Assembly (NCBI GenBank): GCA_947074205.1
Contig: CAMTOQ010000008.1
Span: forward strand, 1-64,000
Reading direction: 5' to 3'
DNA from: an uncultured Bacteroides sp.
GTDB taxonomy: Bacteria > Bacteroidota > Bacteroidia > Bacteroidales > Bacteroidaceae
DNA: 64,000 nt
Both the position numbers and the translations under genes were made by a program. The notes below the pieces were generated by a model. The model did not search any database. It saw only the letters and a program-made list of their open reading frames with translations, and was not told the DNA's origin. Below, in pieces: positions 54,059-63,600 of the stretch; the first letter of the stretch is position 1; the number at the start of each line of letters is the position of its first letter.

Positions 54059-55051
54059 ATGATAGAAAAACTAATTGTTTTAGAAGATATTGACCCTGTC
54101 ATATTCTTTGGCGTAAACAACTGCAACTTCCAACTAATTAAGGTGCTCTACCCTAAATTGCGCATCGTGGCTCGCGGTAATGTAATTAAAGTACTTGGCG
54201 ACGAAGAGGAGATGTGTGCCTTTGAGGAGAACATCCTAAAATTGGAAAAGTATTGCGCCCAATACAACTCGCTCAACGAGGAGGTGATTGTTGACATTGT
54301 TAAAGGCAACAGTCCCAAAGAAGATAAATCGGGGAATGTCATCGTGTTTAGCGTGACGGGGAAACCCATCATACCTCGTAGCGACAACCAACTAAAGCTT
54401 GTCGAGGCTTTCAACAAAAACGATATGCTATTTGCCATTGGCCCTGCGGGGTCGGGTAAAACCTATACAGCCATTGCACTTGCTGTGCGTGCGCTGAAAA
54501 ATAAGGAGATCAAAAAGATTATTCTAAGTCGTCCTGCTGTTGAAGCCGGCGAAAAACTGGGCTTCCTACCCGGCGACATGAAGGAGAAAATCGATCCTTA
54601 TTTACAACCTCTCTACGATGCTCTCCAAGATATGATTCCTGCAGCCAAGCTGAAGGAGTACATGGAGCTCAATATAATCCAAATTGCCCCTCTTGCCTTT
54701 ATGCGCGGTCGCACACTGAATGATGCAGTGGTGATTCTAGACGAAGCGCAAAACACCACTACCCAACAAATTAAGATGTTCCTAACCCGTATGGGGATGA
54801 ATACGAAGATGATCGTGACAGGCGATATGACTCAAATCGACCTTCCTGCATCAACCACTTCGGGATTGGTGCAAGCCATGCATATTTTGAAAGGTGTAAA
54901 GGGTATCAGCTTTATCGAACTAAACAAGAAAGACATTGTGCGTCACAAACTAGTGACTCGCGTGGTAGATGCCTATGAAAAGTTTGATAAGCAGAAAAAG
55001 GAGGAACGCGAACAGCGCAAAGCTGAAGCCCAAGCCGAAACTAAGAATTAG
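54059..55051 (+). CDS. phoH: PhoH family ATPase
   Basis: This is a cytosolic PhoH-type ATPase of 330 residues. An N-terminal KH-like part (about 1-85) precedes the ATPase with Walker A GPAGSGKTYT (128-137), VEAGEKLGFLPGDMKEKIDPYLQP and Walker B VVILDEAQN. TGDMTQIDLP follows. The C-terminal ~30 residues are charged and helical (KKEEREQRKAEAQAETKN). PhoH proteins are RNA-associated helicase-like ATPases in other bacteria. purC follows 36 bp later. Confidence 0.95.
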   Translation: MIEKLIVLEDIDPVIFFGVNNCNFQLIKVLYPKLRIVARGNVIKVLGDEEEMCAFEENILKLEKYCAQYNSLNEEVIVDIVKGNSPKEDKSGNVIVFSVTGKPIIPRSDNQLKLVEAFNKNDMLFAIGPAGSGKTYTAIALAVRALKNKEIKKIILSRPAVEAGEKLGFLPGDMKEKIDPYLQPLYDALQDMIPAAKLKEYMELNIIQIAPLAFMRGRTLNDAVVILDEAQNTTTQQIKMFLTRMGMNTKMIVTGDMTQIDLPASTTSGLVQAMHILKGVKGISFIELNKKDIVRHKLVTRVVDAYEKFDKQKKEEREQRKAEAQAETKN

Positions 55052-55087
55052 AGTTTTTCACTAAATAGAAAAGAGATTAATTACAAG

Positions 55088-56032
55088 ATGAAAGCATTAA
55101 CAAGAACAGATTTTAATTTCCCCGGACAAAAGGGAGTGTATCATGGTAAAGTACGCGATGTGTATAACATCCTTGACGAGAAGCTTGTGATGGTGGCTAC
55201 AGACCGCATCTCGGCATTCGACGTAGTATTGCCCGAAGGTATCCCTTACAAGGGTCAAATGTTGAACCAAATTGCTGCCAAATTCTTGGACGCTACAGCT
55301 GATATCTGCCCTAACTGGAAGCTTGCTACCCCAGATCCAATGGTAACTGTGGGTGTACGCTGCGAAGGCTTTGCTGTAGAGATGATTGTTCGTGGCTATT
55401 TGTGTGGTAGCGCTTGGCGTGCCTACAAAAATGGTAATCGCGAAATCTGTGGTGTGAAATTACCTGAAGGTATGCGCGAAAACGAGCGTTTCCCTGAACC
55501 AATTATCACCCCTACTACTAAAGCAGAAATGGGACTTCACGACGAAGATATCTCTAAAGAGGAGATCTTAGCACAAGGTCTAGCTACTCCAGAAGAGTAT
55601 GCCACTTTGGAGAAGTACACTTTGGCACTATTCAACCGTGGTTCGGAGATTGCTGCTGAACGTGGTTTGATTCTTGTTGATACTAAATATGAATTTGGTA
55701 AGCACAATGGTGAGATCTTCTTGATGGACGAGATTCACACTCCCGACTCAAGCCGCTACTTCTATAGCGATGGCTACCAAGAACGTTTCGAAAAAGGCGA
55801 AGCTCAAAAACAACTCTCTAAGGAGTTTGTACGCGAGTGGCTGATGGAAAATGGTTTCCAAGGCAAAGAGGGTCAAACTGTACCCGAAATGACTCCAGAA
55901 ATCGTGAACAGCATCAGCGAACGCTACATTGAACTTTTCGAAAACATCACCGGCGAGAAGTTTGTACGCGAAGATACAAGCAACATCGCTGAGCGTATGG
56001 AAAAGAATGTAACTGAATATTTGACTAAATAA
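55088..56032 (+). CDS. purC: Phosphoribosylaminoimidazole-succinocarboxamide synthase
   Basis: It joins aspartate to CAIR in purine synthesis. Motifs are [11 protein letters not shown] with the nucleotide loop, [39 protein letters not shown] and [29 protein letters not shown]. The 314-residue length fits the bacterial/eukaryote-like long form. menG starts 6 bp after its stop, so purC, menG and aroE (20 bp further) form one unit. A second purine gene, purM, lies at 60263. Confidence 0.97.
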   Translation: MKALTRTDFNFPGQKGVYHGKVRDVYNILDEKLVMVATDRISAFDVVLPEGIPYKGQMLNQIAAKFLDATADICPNWKLATPDPMVTVGVRCEGFAVEMIVRGYLCGSAWRAYKNGNREICGVKLPEGMRENERFPEPIITPTTKAEMGLHDEDISKEEILAQGLATPEEYATLEKYTLALFNRGSEIAAERGLILVDTKYEFGKHNGEIFLMDEIHTPDSSRYFYSDGYQERFEKGEAQKQLSKEFVREWLMENGFQGKEGQTVPEMTPEIVNSISERYIELFENITGEKFVREDTSNIAERMEKNVTEYLTK

Positions 56033-56038
56033 TAGTAG

Positions 56039-56776
56039 ATGAACTACCCACAAGAACACATCAAACCCTATAACAGTGACGGCGAAAAGCGTGTACAGGT
56101 GGAACAGATGTTTGACAACATTGCCCCTGCCTACGACAAACTGAACCACACGCTCTCGCTTGGTATCGACAAGAGCTGGCGCAAGAAAGCCATTAAATGG
56201 TTGCGCCCTTATGCGCCCAAGCAGATGATGGATGTGGCAACAGGCACAGGCGACTTCGCTATTTTGGCTTGCAAGATGTTGCAGCCCGATGAACTGATAG
56301 GGACAGACATCTCGGAAGGGATGATGAATGTGGGTAGACAAAAGGTTAAAACAGAGGGGTTGGAGCAGCAAATTTCGTTTGCACGCGAGGACTGTACCAA
56401 CCTCTCTTTTTCTAACGATAGATTCGATGCTGTGACAGTGGCCTTTGGCATTCGCAACTTTGCGGATCTTGACAAGGGGCTTTCTGAAATGTGTCGAGTG
56501 ATACGCCCGGGTGGGCATCTCGTAATTCTAGAGTTGACTACTCCCGAGCAATTTCCCATGAAGCAACTCTTTGGTATCTATTCTAAAGTAGTGATACCTA
56601 CACTAGGCAAACTACTTTCCAAAGACCAAAGTGCCTACACTTACTTGCCCGAAACAATTAAAGCGTTTCCTCAAGGCAAGGTGATGAAGCAAGCCTTAGA
56701 GAAGGCCGGCTTTCAGACGGTAAATTTCAAACGACTAACGTTTGGCATTTGCACGCTCTACACTGCGACTAAATAA
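56039..56776 (+). CDS. menG: Demethylmenaquinone methyltransferase
   Basis: This SAM-dependent enzyme carries out the last methylation of menaquinone synthesis (UbiE/MenG family). The SAM site is [14 protein letters not shown] and the post-I region [32 protein letters not shown] is typical. [16 protein letters not shown] is the usual N-terminal block. It has 245 residues. A MenG role is preferred over ubiquinone because Bacteroidetes use menaquinone. It is co-transcribed with purC and aroE. Confidence 0.96.
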   Translation: MNYPQEHIKPYNSDGEKRVQVEQMFDNIAPAYDKLNHTLSLGIDKSWRKKAIKWLRPYAPKQMMDVATGTGDFAILACKMLQPDELIGTDISEGMMNVGRQKVKTEGLEQQISFAREDCTNLSFSNDRFDAVTVAFGIRNFADLDKGLSEMCRVIRPGGHLVILELTTPEQFPMKQLFGIYSKVVIPTLGKLLSKDQSAYTYLPETIKAFPQGKVMKQALEKAGFQTVNFKRLTFGICTLYTATK

Positions 56777-56796
56777 TTTTCTAATTCCCCCACATT

Positions 56797-57540
56797 ATGA
56801 AGAAATACGGTTTAATAGGCTATCCACTAAAACATTCCTTTTCGAAAGGCTATTTCAACGAGAAATTTGCATCGGAAGGTATCGATGCTGAGTATGTGAA
56901 TTTTGAGATTCCAACCATCGCGTTATTTAAAGATGTGATAGCCAACAATCCTGATCTATGCGGTCTTAACGTTACTATCCCCTATAAGGAAAAGGTTATC
57001 CCTTATCTGGACGGGCTGAGCAACAATGCTCAAAACATCGGTGCGGTTAATGTTATCCGCATTGAGCGCCCCAAAAAAGGGCAAGTCAAACTAATTGGCG
57101 ATAACTCTGATATTATCGGCTTCATGGAGTCTATAAAGCCTCTACTATTGCCACACCACAAAAAGGCGTTGATTCTTGGAACGGGTGGAGCTTCAAAAGC
57201 GGTGTACCACGGACTGAGAAATCTGGGCGTGGAGGGTGTGTATGTTTCGCGCACAGCCAAAGAGGGCCAACTCACCTATAAAGATTTAACCGAAGAGGTG
57301 ATGAAAGAATACACAGTGATCGTAAACTGTACTCCTGTTGGCATGTATCCTCATGTTGACGAGTGCCCCGACATCCCTTATCAATGGATCACATCGGAAC
57401 ATCTACTATACGATTTGCTTTACAACCCCAATACTACCCTGTTTATGAAGAAGGGGGAAGCACAGGGTGCCGTAACAAAAAATGGACTTGAAATGTTGCT
57501 GCTACAGGCCTTTGCTGCTTGGGAGATGTGGCAACGATAA
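56797..57540 (+). CDS. aroE: Shikimate dehydrogenase
   Basis: It reduces dehydroshikimate with NADPH. The shikimate-binding segment YPLKHSFSKGYFNEKF begins at residue 9. NVTIPYKEKV carries catalytic Lys64 and GDNSD (101-105) provides the Asp. The nucleotide site ILGTGGASKAVYHGL follows. TPVGMYPH is conserved. The 247-residue length is slightly short, as in many Bacteroidetes. It closes the purC-menG-aroE unit, 42 bp before the alpha/beta hydrolase gene. Confidence 0.95.
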   Translation: MKKYGLIGYPLKHSFSKGYFNEKFASEGIDAEYVNFEIPTIALFKDVIANNPDLCGLNVTIPYKEKVIPYLDGLSNNAQNIGAVNVIRIERPKKGQVKLIGDNSDIIGFMESIKPLLLPHHKKALILGTGGASKAVYHGLRNLGVEGVYVSRTAKEGQLTYKDLTEEVMKEYTVIVNCTPVGMYPHVDECPDIPYQWITSEHLLYDLLYNPNTTLFMKKGEAQGAVTKNGLEMLLLQAFAAWEMWQR

Positions 57541-57582
57541 GATAGAATCATTCAAATTCAAACATAAATACCACACTACCCT

Positions 57583-58545
57583 ATGGAACAGAAGAAAAAA
57601 AGAAGACTAGTATGGTGGCTAGTAACAATCATTATTCTATTGTTTGCCATTGTTATTGGCGGAGGACTGTACCTTTTACGATTTGCCTTACAGCCGTATG
57701 GCAAATTGGGCAAAAAGGAAGCGTCATCCATGGAATGGGCGTTTAAAAACTATCCGTTTTTGGAACCTTGGGTAGATAGTCTAAATCAAGTTGGTGCATT
57801 ACGAGATACTTTCATCAACAATCCCGAAGGATTGCGTATGCATGCTCTATTCATAGAAGCAGCCGAACCGACAAAAAAGACTGCTGTAATAGTACATGGG
57901 TATACTGATGAAGCGATACGAATGTTGCCTATCGGCTATCTATATAATAAAGATTTAGGCTATAACGTGTTGTTACCCGATTTGCATTACCATGGCAAAA
58001 GTGATGGCGAGGCTATACAGATGGGCTGGAAAGATAGATTGGATGTGATGCAGTGGATGCATGTGGCCAACGAACTATTTGGCGACAGTACACAAATGGC
58101 TGTACATGGCATTTCAATGGGAGGTGCCACTACTATGATGGTATCGGGTATGGAACAACCTTACTTCACAAAGTGTTTTGTAGAAGATTGTGGTTATATC
58201 AGCGTGTGGGATCAGTTTAGCTACCAGCTGAACAGAGATTTCCATCTTCCAAACTTCCCCCTACTCTATACGGCTAGCGCACTGTGCGAGCTAAAATATG
58301 GGTGGAACTTTAAAGAGGCTTCTTCTTTGAAACAAGTTGAAAAGTCTCAGTTACCGATGTTTTTCATTCATGGTGCCGAAGACTCGTATGTGCCTACTTG
58401 GAACGTATATCCTTTATACGAGGCCAAATCGGAGCCAAAAGAGATTTGGGTAGTACCAGGAGCCCAACATGCCGACTCCTATCGTAATAATAAGGAAGAA
58501 TATACTCGCCGTGTGGGTGAGTTTGTTGGTAAATATATTAATTAA
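57583..58545 (+). CDS. Membrane-anchored alpha/beta hydrolase
   Basis: This serine-hydrolase-like protein of 320 residues has an N-terminal membrane helix (about 9-32) and a periplasm- or cytosol-facing alpha/beta domain. The nucleophile elbow is HGISMGGATTM with Ser178. HGYTDEAIR is the oxyanion-type HG motif. Acid and base candidates are Asp273 in IHGAEDSYVP and the His in VPGAQHADSY. The protein resembles peptidase S9/lysophospholipase-like hydrolases. Its stop overlaps the ATG of the TPM gene by one base (TAATG), implying coupling. Confidence 0.88.
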   Translation: MEQKKKRRLVWWLVTIIILLFAIVIGGGLYLLRFALQPYGKLGKKEASSMEWAFKNYPFLEPWVDSLNQVGALRDTFINNPEGLRMHALFIEAAEPTKKTAVIVHGYTDEAIRMLPIGYLYNKDLGYNVLLPDLHYHGKSDGEAIQMGWKDRLDVMQWMHVANELFGDSTQMAVHGISMGGATTMMVSGMEQPYFTKCFVEDCGYISVWDQFSYQLNRDFHLPNFPLLYTASALCELKYGWNFKEASSLKQVEKSQLPMFFIHGAEDSYVPTWNVYPLYEAKSEPKEIWVVPGAQHADSYRNNKEEYTRRVGEFVGKYIN

Positions 58546-59471
58546 TGAATCAAATGAAACGTTATCTACTTTGCTGTCTCACACTACTCCTTTTTTCTTT
58601 GCAGAGTTTTGCAAACGAAAGGGTGTACACTGTTGATAATATACCTAAAGTGCGGTTGCAGAACAAAACAAAATATGTATGCGACCCCACAAACATATTG
58701 TCGGTCGCAGCTACTGACAGCATCGACCGTATGCTCTATAATCTAGAACAAAAGACGGGCATCGAGATTGCTCCTGTTATAGTGCCTTCCATTGGTACAG
58801 TGGAGTGTTATGACTTCAGCCACAAGCTACTCAACGAATGGGGTGTGGGCAAAAAGGAGAAAAACAATGGATTGGTGATTTTACTAGTTACCGACCAACG
58901 TTGCGTGCAATTCTATACCGGTTTTGGCCTTGAGGGTGATTTACCTGATGCCATCTGCAAACGTATCCAAACTAAATACATGATTCCTTATCTGAAAAAT
59001 GGGGATTGGAGTAAAGGTATGGTCGAAGGGGTATATGCGGTGACTCAACAGCTATCGGGCGTAGAGGCTGTGCCCAGTCAAGAAGAGGACGATGATGCCA
59101 TAGCGGGACTAATCAGCATCTTTGCTATTATGTTTGGTGCCATGGCCATAGCCTTCTTTGCTGCTCGACAACAATCACGCTGCCCTAACTGCAAAAAGTT
59201 TGGGCTACAACGCACAGGCACACGTCTTATCTCTAAACACCATGGAGTAAAAACAGAAGAAGTGACCTATACCTGCCGCTACTGTGGCAACAAAGTAAAT
59301 CGCACTCACCAAAGTCATGACAACCACTACAGAGGTGGTGGTCGCGGAGGTGGCCCTATCATCGGAGGCGGCTTCGGTGGTTTTGGAGGCGGACGCGGAG
59401 GCGGTGGCTTTAGCGGAGGCAGCTTCGGTGGCGGATCGGGCGGAGGCGGTGGCGCCGGTAGCCGATTCTAA
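58545..59471 (+). CDS. TPM-domain protein (YgcG-like) with zinc-ribbon and Gly-rich tail
   Basis: A signal peptide (LLCCLTLLLFSLQSFA) is followed by a TPM domain (about 45-170, with KNNGLVILLVTDQRCVQFYT) and a membrane helix near 187-206. Two CxxC pairs (Cys213/216 and Cys244/247) form a zinc ribbon-like segment, and the last ~45 residues are Gly-rich. The domain order is that of YgcG-like proteins, and the next gene is lemA, its usual partner. The first ATG at 58545 overlaps the previous stop; Met4 (58554) is an alternative. Exact role is unknown. Confidence 0.9.
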   Translation: MNQMKRYLLCCLTLLLFSLQSFANERVYTVDNIPKVRLQNKTKYVCDPTNILSVAATDSIDRMLYNLEQKTGIEIAPVIVPSIGTVECYDFSHKLLNEWGVGKKEKNNGLVILLVTDQRCVQFYTGFGLEGDLPDAICKRIQTKYMIPYLKNGDWSKGMVEGVYAVTQQLSGVEAVPSQEEDDDAIAGLISIFAIMFGAMAIAFFAARQQSRCPNCKKFGLQRTGTRLISKHHGVKTEEVTYTCRYCGNKVNRTHQSHDNHYRGGGRGGGPIIGGGFGGFGGGRGGGGFSGGSFGGGSGGGGGAGSRF

Positions 59472-59508
59472 AAAGTAGAAATTCGAACATCAATAAACAT
59501 AGTAACAA

Positions 59509-60090
59509 ATGAAGAGAACTTTAATTATTACCCTTTGCGTGGTGGTAGCTGTTATCGTTGGTGCCATTTGGTTCATCATCAGCGCACGCAACACGCTTAT
59601 CGCAATGGAAGAGAATGTAAATGGCAGCTGGGCGAATGTGGAAACTCAATACCAACGCCGCTCTGATCTTATCCCTAACTTAGTAAATACCGTAAAAGGT
59701 TATGCCTCACACGAAAGTGAAACTCTGGAAAATGTAATTGCTGCACGTAGCCGCGCCACGCAGATCACAGTTAATCCGGACGACTTGACTCCTGCAAAAC
59801 TAGAAGCTTACCAAAAGGCACAAGGCGAAGTAGGTGCTGCACTTGGCCGACTGCTTGCTATCTCAGAGAGCTACCCTGACTTAAAGGCCAACCAAAACTT
59901 TATGGAACTTCAAGCACAGTTGGAGGGCACGGAAAACCGTATAAATGAAGCTAGAAGATTGTTCAATAATACTGCAAAGACTTATAATACTAAGATTCGT
60001 CAGTTCCCTTACAGCATGTTTGGGTTCGAAAGACGTCCTTACTTTGAGGCTGCCGCAGGTGCAGAACAAGCTCCACAAGTACAGTTCTAA
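59509..60090 (+). CDS. lemA: LemA family protein
   Basis: A 193-residue protein with one N-terminal membrane helix (about 4-24) and a long helical body. The family signature NVNGSWANVETQYQRRSDLIPNLVNTVKGYA is present, as is LEAYQKAQGEVGAALGRLLAISESYPDLKAN. It lies 37 bp after the TPM gene, and the pair is often found together. Its biochemical role is not established. A strong terminator follows. Confidence 0.95.
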   Translation: MKRTLIITLCVVVAVIVGAIWFIISARNTLIAMEENVNGSWANVETQYQRRSDLIPNLVNTVKGYASHESETLENVIAARSRATQITVNPDDLTPAKLEAYQKAQGEVGAALGRLLAISESYPDLKANQNFMELQAQLEGTENRINEARRLFNNTAKTYNTKIRQFPYSMFGFERRPYFEAAAGAEQAPQVQF

Positions 60091-60134
60091 CTGTTCAACT
60101 GCTGGTTAAGGACTGTTTAAGTACAGTTAGATAT

Positions 60135-60181
60135 ACATCTCATATTTTGCGATTTTTGTAAGGTCGCAAAGTATGAGATGT
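60135..60181 (+). terminator. Terminator after lemA
   Basis: Arms ACATCTCATA.TTTGCGA and TCGCAAA.TATGAGATGT pair across about 11 nt with one mismatch near the middle. T-rich sequence follows the stem. Confidence 0.85.
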
Positions 60182-60224
60182 TTCATTATAGAGACATTTA
60201 TTTTCTTATCTACTGAATTATAAG

Positions 60225-60232
60225 TAATTTTG
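60225..60232 (+). promoter_or_regulatory. -7 box (TAATTTTG) for purM
   Basis: TAATTTTG lies 30 bp before the ATG at 60263 and overlaps the upstream ATG at 60230. This supports the later start. Confidence 0.6.
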
Positions 60233-60262
60233 CACTCGAATTCTAAAAAATTTCAACTTCTC

Positions 60263-61429
60263 ATGAGTAATCAACGATACATGATGCGAGGCGTAAGTGC
60301 TTCGAAAGAAGATGTGCACAACGCCATCAAGAACATTGACAAAGGTATTTTTCCAAAGGCTTTCTGCAAGATTATTCCTGATATTTTGGGCGGTGACCCT
60401 GAATATTGCAATATTATGCATGCCGATGGAGCTGGTACAAAATCTTCTCTAGCTTACTTGTACTGGAAAGAAACAGGCGATCTATCTGTTTGGAAAGGTA
60501 TTGCACAAGATGCTTTAATCATGAATATCGATGATTTGCTTTGCGTAGGTGCTATCGATAATATCTTGGTTTCATCAACTATCGGTCGTAACAAGCTACT
60601 AATCCCTGGCGAAGTAATCTCTGCTATCATCAATGGTACTGACGAATTGCTCAACGAACTTCGCGAAATGGGTGTAGGTGTTTATGCTACTGGTGGCGAG
60701 ACTGCTGATGTAGGCGACTTAGTGCGTACTATCATCGTAGATAGCACTGTGACTTGCCGCATGAAGCGTTCGGACGTTATCGACAATGCCAACATCCGCC
60801 CAGGCGACGTGATTGTAGGTCTTGCATCGTATGGCCAAGCTACCTACGAGAAAGAGTACAATGGCGGTATGGGAAGCAATGGTTTGACTAGTGCACGCCA
60901 TGATGTGTTCGCTAAATACCTTGCCGAAAAATATAAAGAAAGCTACGATGCGGGTGTTCCCGAAGAGTTGGTTTATTCGGGTGGTTTGAAGCTAACTGAC
61001 GAGGTAGAAGATTCACCACTTGATGCTGGTAAACTTGTTCTCTCTCCTACTCGTACTTATGCTCCGGTAGTAAAAAAACTATTGGATGCACTTCGCCCTG
61101 AGATTCATGGTATGGTACACTGCTCGGGTGGCGCTCAAACCAAAGTGTTACATTTTGTGGATGATGTACGTATTATCAAAGACAATCTCTTCCCCGTTCC
61201 TCCTCTTTTCAAGACTATTCACGAACAAAGTGGTACTGACTGGGCAGAAATGTACAAGGTGTTCAACATGGGACATCGCCTTGAAGTTTACTTATCTCCA
61301 GAACATGCAGCCGAAGTAATTGCCATCAGCGAAAGCTTTGGTATCCCTGCACAAATTGTGGGAAGAGTTGAAGAAAGTGTACAAAAAGAGTTAATAATCA
61401 AAAGCGAATTCGGCGAATTCCGATATTAA
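60263..61429 (+). CDS. purM: Phosphoribosylformylglycinamidine cyclo-ligase (AIR synthase)
   Basis: It forms aminoimidazole ribotide in purine synthesis. The start MSNQRYMMRGVSASKED at 60263 is preferred because the longer ATG at 60230 overlaps the promoter box. Motifs are MHADGAGTKSSLAYLYWKE, WKGIAQDALIMNIDDLLCVGA (metal and ATP binding) and VGVYATGGETADVGDLVRT. The 388-residue length is longer than the common ~345-residue PurM and is usual in Bacteroidetes. Its stop overlaps the start of the small membrane gene. Confidence 0.95.
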   Translation: MSNQRYMMRGVSASKEDVHNAIKNIDKGIFPKAFCKIIPDILGGDPEYCNIMHADGAGTKSSLAYLYWKETGDLSVWKGIAQDALIMNIDDLLCVGAIDNILVSSTIGRNKLLIPGEVISAIINGTDELLNELREMGVGVYATGGETADVGDLVRTIIVDSTVTCRMKRSDVIDNANIRPGDVIVGLASYGQATYEKEYNGGMGSNGLTSARHDVFAKYLAEKYKESYDAGVPEELVYSGGLKLTDEVEDSPLDAGKLVLSPTRTYAPVVKKLLDALRPEIHGMVHCSGGAQTKVLHFVDDVRIIKDNLFPVPPLFKTIHEQSGTDWAEMYKVFNMGHRLEVYLSPEHAAEVIAISESFGIPAQIVGRVEESVQKELIIKSEFGEFRY

Positions 61430-61632
61430 TGAAAAAGTTTTTGTTCTTACTATGTTGCTTGGCTTGTATACTAGCCACAATTTATTTGGGCTACTCTTTT
61501 TGGCACTCCTACGAAAGCGGTAACCCAGCTTTTAGCACAGCTGTGCGAGGAGCTCTAACTGTTGGTTGGGTAATTCTTACCAAGAGAGTAATAACCAAGA
61601 AAGATAGATGGATTCAAAAAACCTTTAATTAG
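61429..61632 (+). CDS. Small membrane protein (67 aa) between purM and prfA
   Basis: This small protein has a hydrophobic N-terminal segment (FLFLLCCLACILATIYLGYSF) and a second hydrophobic stretch (VRGALTVGWVILT) before a basic tail (KRVITKKDRWIQKTFN). Its ATG overlaps the purM stop by one base (TAATG) and prfA starts immediately after its own stop. Tight coupling on both sides argues it is real. I do not recognise the family. Two membrane helices with a positive tail are all that can be said. Confidence 0.75.
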   Translation: MKKFLFLLCCLACILATIYLGYSFWHSYESGNPAFSTAVRGALTVGWVILTKRVITKKDRWIQKTFN

Positions 61633-62745
61633 ATGGCTGATAACAATAATATATTAGACAAACTAGAAGGACTAGTGTCGCGCTTCGAAGAGATTTCGAC
61701 GCTGATTACTGACCCTTCGGTCATAGCCGACCAAAAGCGCTATGTGAAACTGACTAAGGAATACAAGGAACTAGACGACTTGATGAATGCTCGCAAAGAG
61801 TACATCCAACTAGAAGCCAATATTGCCGAAGCAAAGGAAATTCTCGCTACCGAGCAAGATGCGGAGATGCGCGAGATGGCAAAAGAGGAGCTTGACAGTA
61901 GTCAAGACCGCCTTCCTGTTCTAGAAGAAGAGATCAAATTGATGTTAGTTCCACAAGACCCTCAAGATGGACGTAATGCTATTCTTGAAATCCGTGGTGG
62001 TGCAGGTGGCGACGAAGCTGCTATCTTTGCTGGTGACCTTTTCCGCATGTACACCAAGTATTGCGAATCAAAGGGCTGGAAGATGGAAGTATCGAGTGTA
62101 AACGAAGGTACATCGGGCGGTTTCAAGGAAATCGTTTGCAGTGTTACGGGCGACAACGTTTATGGCATCATGAAATATGAATCGGGCGTGCACCGTGTTC
62201 AACGCGTGCCTGCTACCGAAACTCAAGGTCGTGTACACACATCGGCTGCATCAGTAGCTGTACTTCCCGAAGCGGAACCTTTTGATGTAGAAATCAACGA
62301 GGGCGAAATTAAATGGGATACCTTCCGAAGTGGTGGTGCCGGTGGTCAGAACGTAAATAAAGTTGAGTCGGGTGTGCGTCTTCGCTATATGTGGAAGAAC
62401 CCAAATACAGGTATCTCTGAAGAGATCTTGATTGAGTGTACCGAAACACGCGACCAGCCTAAGAATAAAGAGCGCGCTTTGGCTCGTCTTCGTACGTTTA
62501 TCTACGACAAGGAACATCAAAAATACATTGATGATATTGCATCGAAACGTAAAACGATGGTTTCTACAGGCGACCGTTCGGCTAAGATCCGTACGTACAA
62601 CTACCCACAAGGACGTATCACCGATCACCGCATTAACTATACAATATATAATCTTTCTGCCTTTATGGATGGCGATATTCAAGACTGCATCGACAAGCTA
62701 ACAGTAGCAGAAAATGCAGAACGTCTGAAAGAAAGCGAATTATAA
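61633..62745 (+). CDS. prfA: Peptide chain release factor 1
   Basis: It ends translation at UAA and UAG. The GGQ motif is at residues 237-239 in RSGGAGGQNVNK, and the stop-codon-reading PAT tripeptide at 193-195 (RVPATETQGR) is of RF1 type rather than the SPF of RF2. RGGAGGDEAAIFAGDLFRMY precedes it. The 370-residue length fits. It sits directly after the small membrane protein, and pyrF follows 21 bp later. Confidence 0.97.
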   Translation: MADNNNILDKLEGLVSRFEEISTLITDPSVIADQKRYVKLTKEYKELDDLMNARKEYIQLEANIAEAKEILATEQDAEMREMAKEELDSSQDRLPVLEEEIKLMLVPQDPQDGRNAILEIRGGAGGDEAAIFAGDLFRMYTKYCESKGWKMEVSSVNEGTSGGFKEIVCSVTGDNVYGIMKYESGVHRVQRVPATETQGRVHTSAASVAVLPEAEPFDVEINEGEIKWDTFRSGGAGGQNVNKVESGVRLRYMWKNPNTGISEEILIECTETRDQPKNKERALARLRTFIYDKEHQKYIDDIASKRKTMVSTGDRSAKIRTYNYPQGRITDHRINYTIYNLSAFMDGDIQDCIDKLTVAENAERLKESEL

Positions 62746-62766
62746 TCATTAAATACATATAGCGAT

Positions 62767-63591
62767 ATGAACAAACTAGAGCTATTCGAAAATATCAAAC
62801 GCAAGAAGTCATTTCTTTGCGTTGGACTAGATACTGATATCAAGAAGATTCCTGAGCACCTTTTGCGTGAGGAAGATCCAATTTTTGCATTCAACAAGGC
62901 TATCATTGATGCTACAGCTGACTATTGCATCGCCTATAAGCCTAACTTGGCATTCTACGAAAGTATGGGTGTAAGCGGATGGATTGCTTTCGAGAAGACA
63001 GTGAACTATATCAAGACCAATTACCCCGATCAGTTTATCATTGCTGATGCTAAACGTGGTGACATTGGTAACACATCGTCTATGTATGCTCGCACCTTCT
63101 TCGACGAACTAGACATCGACTCGGTGACTGTTGCGCCATATATGGGTGAAGATAGTGTGACTCCTTTCCTTGAATACAAAGGCAAATGGGTAATCTTGCT
63201 AGCTTTGACAAGCAACAAAGGTTCGCAAGACTTCCAAATGACCGAAGACACTAACGGCGAACGCTTGTTCGAAAAGGTACTTCGCAAATCTCAGGAATGG
63301 GGTAATCTAGACAACATGATGTATGTGGTAGGTGCTACTCAAGGACGTGCCTTCGAAGAGATTCGTAAGATTGTTCCTAACCATTTCCTATTGGTTCCTG
63401 GAGTAGGCGCACAAGGTGGTTCGTTGACAGAAGTATGCAAGTATGGCATGAACAGCACTTGCGGTTTGATTGTGAACTCATCACGTGCCATCATCTATGC
63501 TGATAAAACTGAAAAGTTTGCCGAAGTAGCTCGCGAAGAGGCTCGCAAGGTACAAGCAGAAATGGAAGAAGAGCTAAAAGCAATTCTATAA
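62767..63591 (+). CDS. pyrF: Orotidine 5'-phosphate decarboxylase
   Basis: It makes UMP in pyrimidine synthesis. The catalytic site is [13 protein letters not shown] with Asp94, Lys96 and Asp99. The opening [15 protein letters not shown] and the C-terminal [16 protein letters not shown] are typical of the longer (~270-residue) PyrF type. It has 274 residues. It follows prfA closely, and the HD gene starts 9 bp after its stop. Confidence 0.96.
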   Translation: MNKLELFENIKRKKSFLCVGLDTDIKKIPEHLLREEDPIFAFNKAIIDATADYCIAYKPNLAFYESMGVSGWIAFEKTVNYIKTNYPDQFIIADAKRGDIGNTSSMYARTFFDELDIDSVTVAPYMGEDSVTPFLEYKGKWVILLALTSNKGSQDFQMTEDTNGERLFEKVLRKSQEWGNLDNMMYVVGATQGRAFEEIRKIVPNHFLLVPGVGAQGGSLTEVCKYGMNSTCGLIVNSSRAIIYADKTEKFAEVAREEARKVQAEMEEELKAIL

Positions 63592-63600
63592 CAACTGCCT

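Noticed and set aside
59330..59471. Gly-rich repetitive DNA at the end of the TPM gene
   Set aside because: It is coding low-complexity (GGG tails are usual for YgcG-like proteins), not a DNA repeat element.
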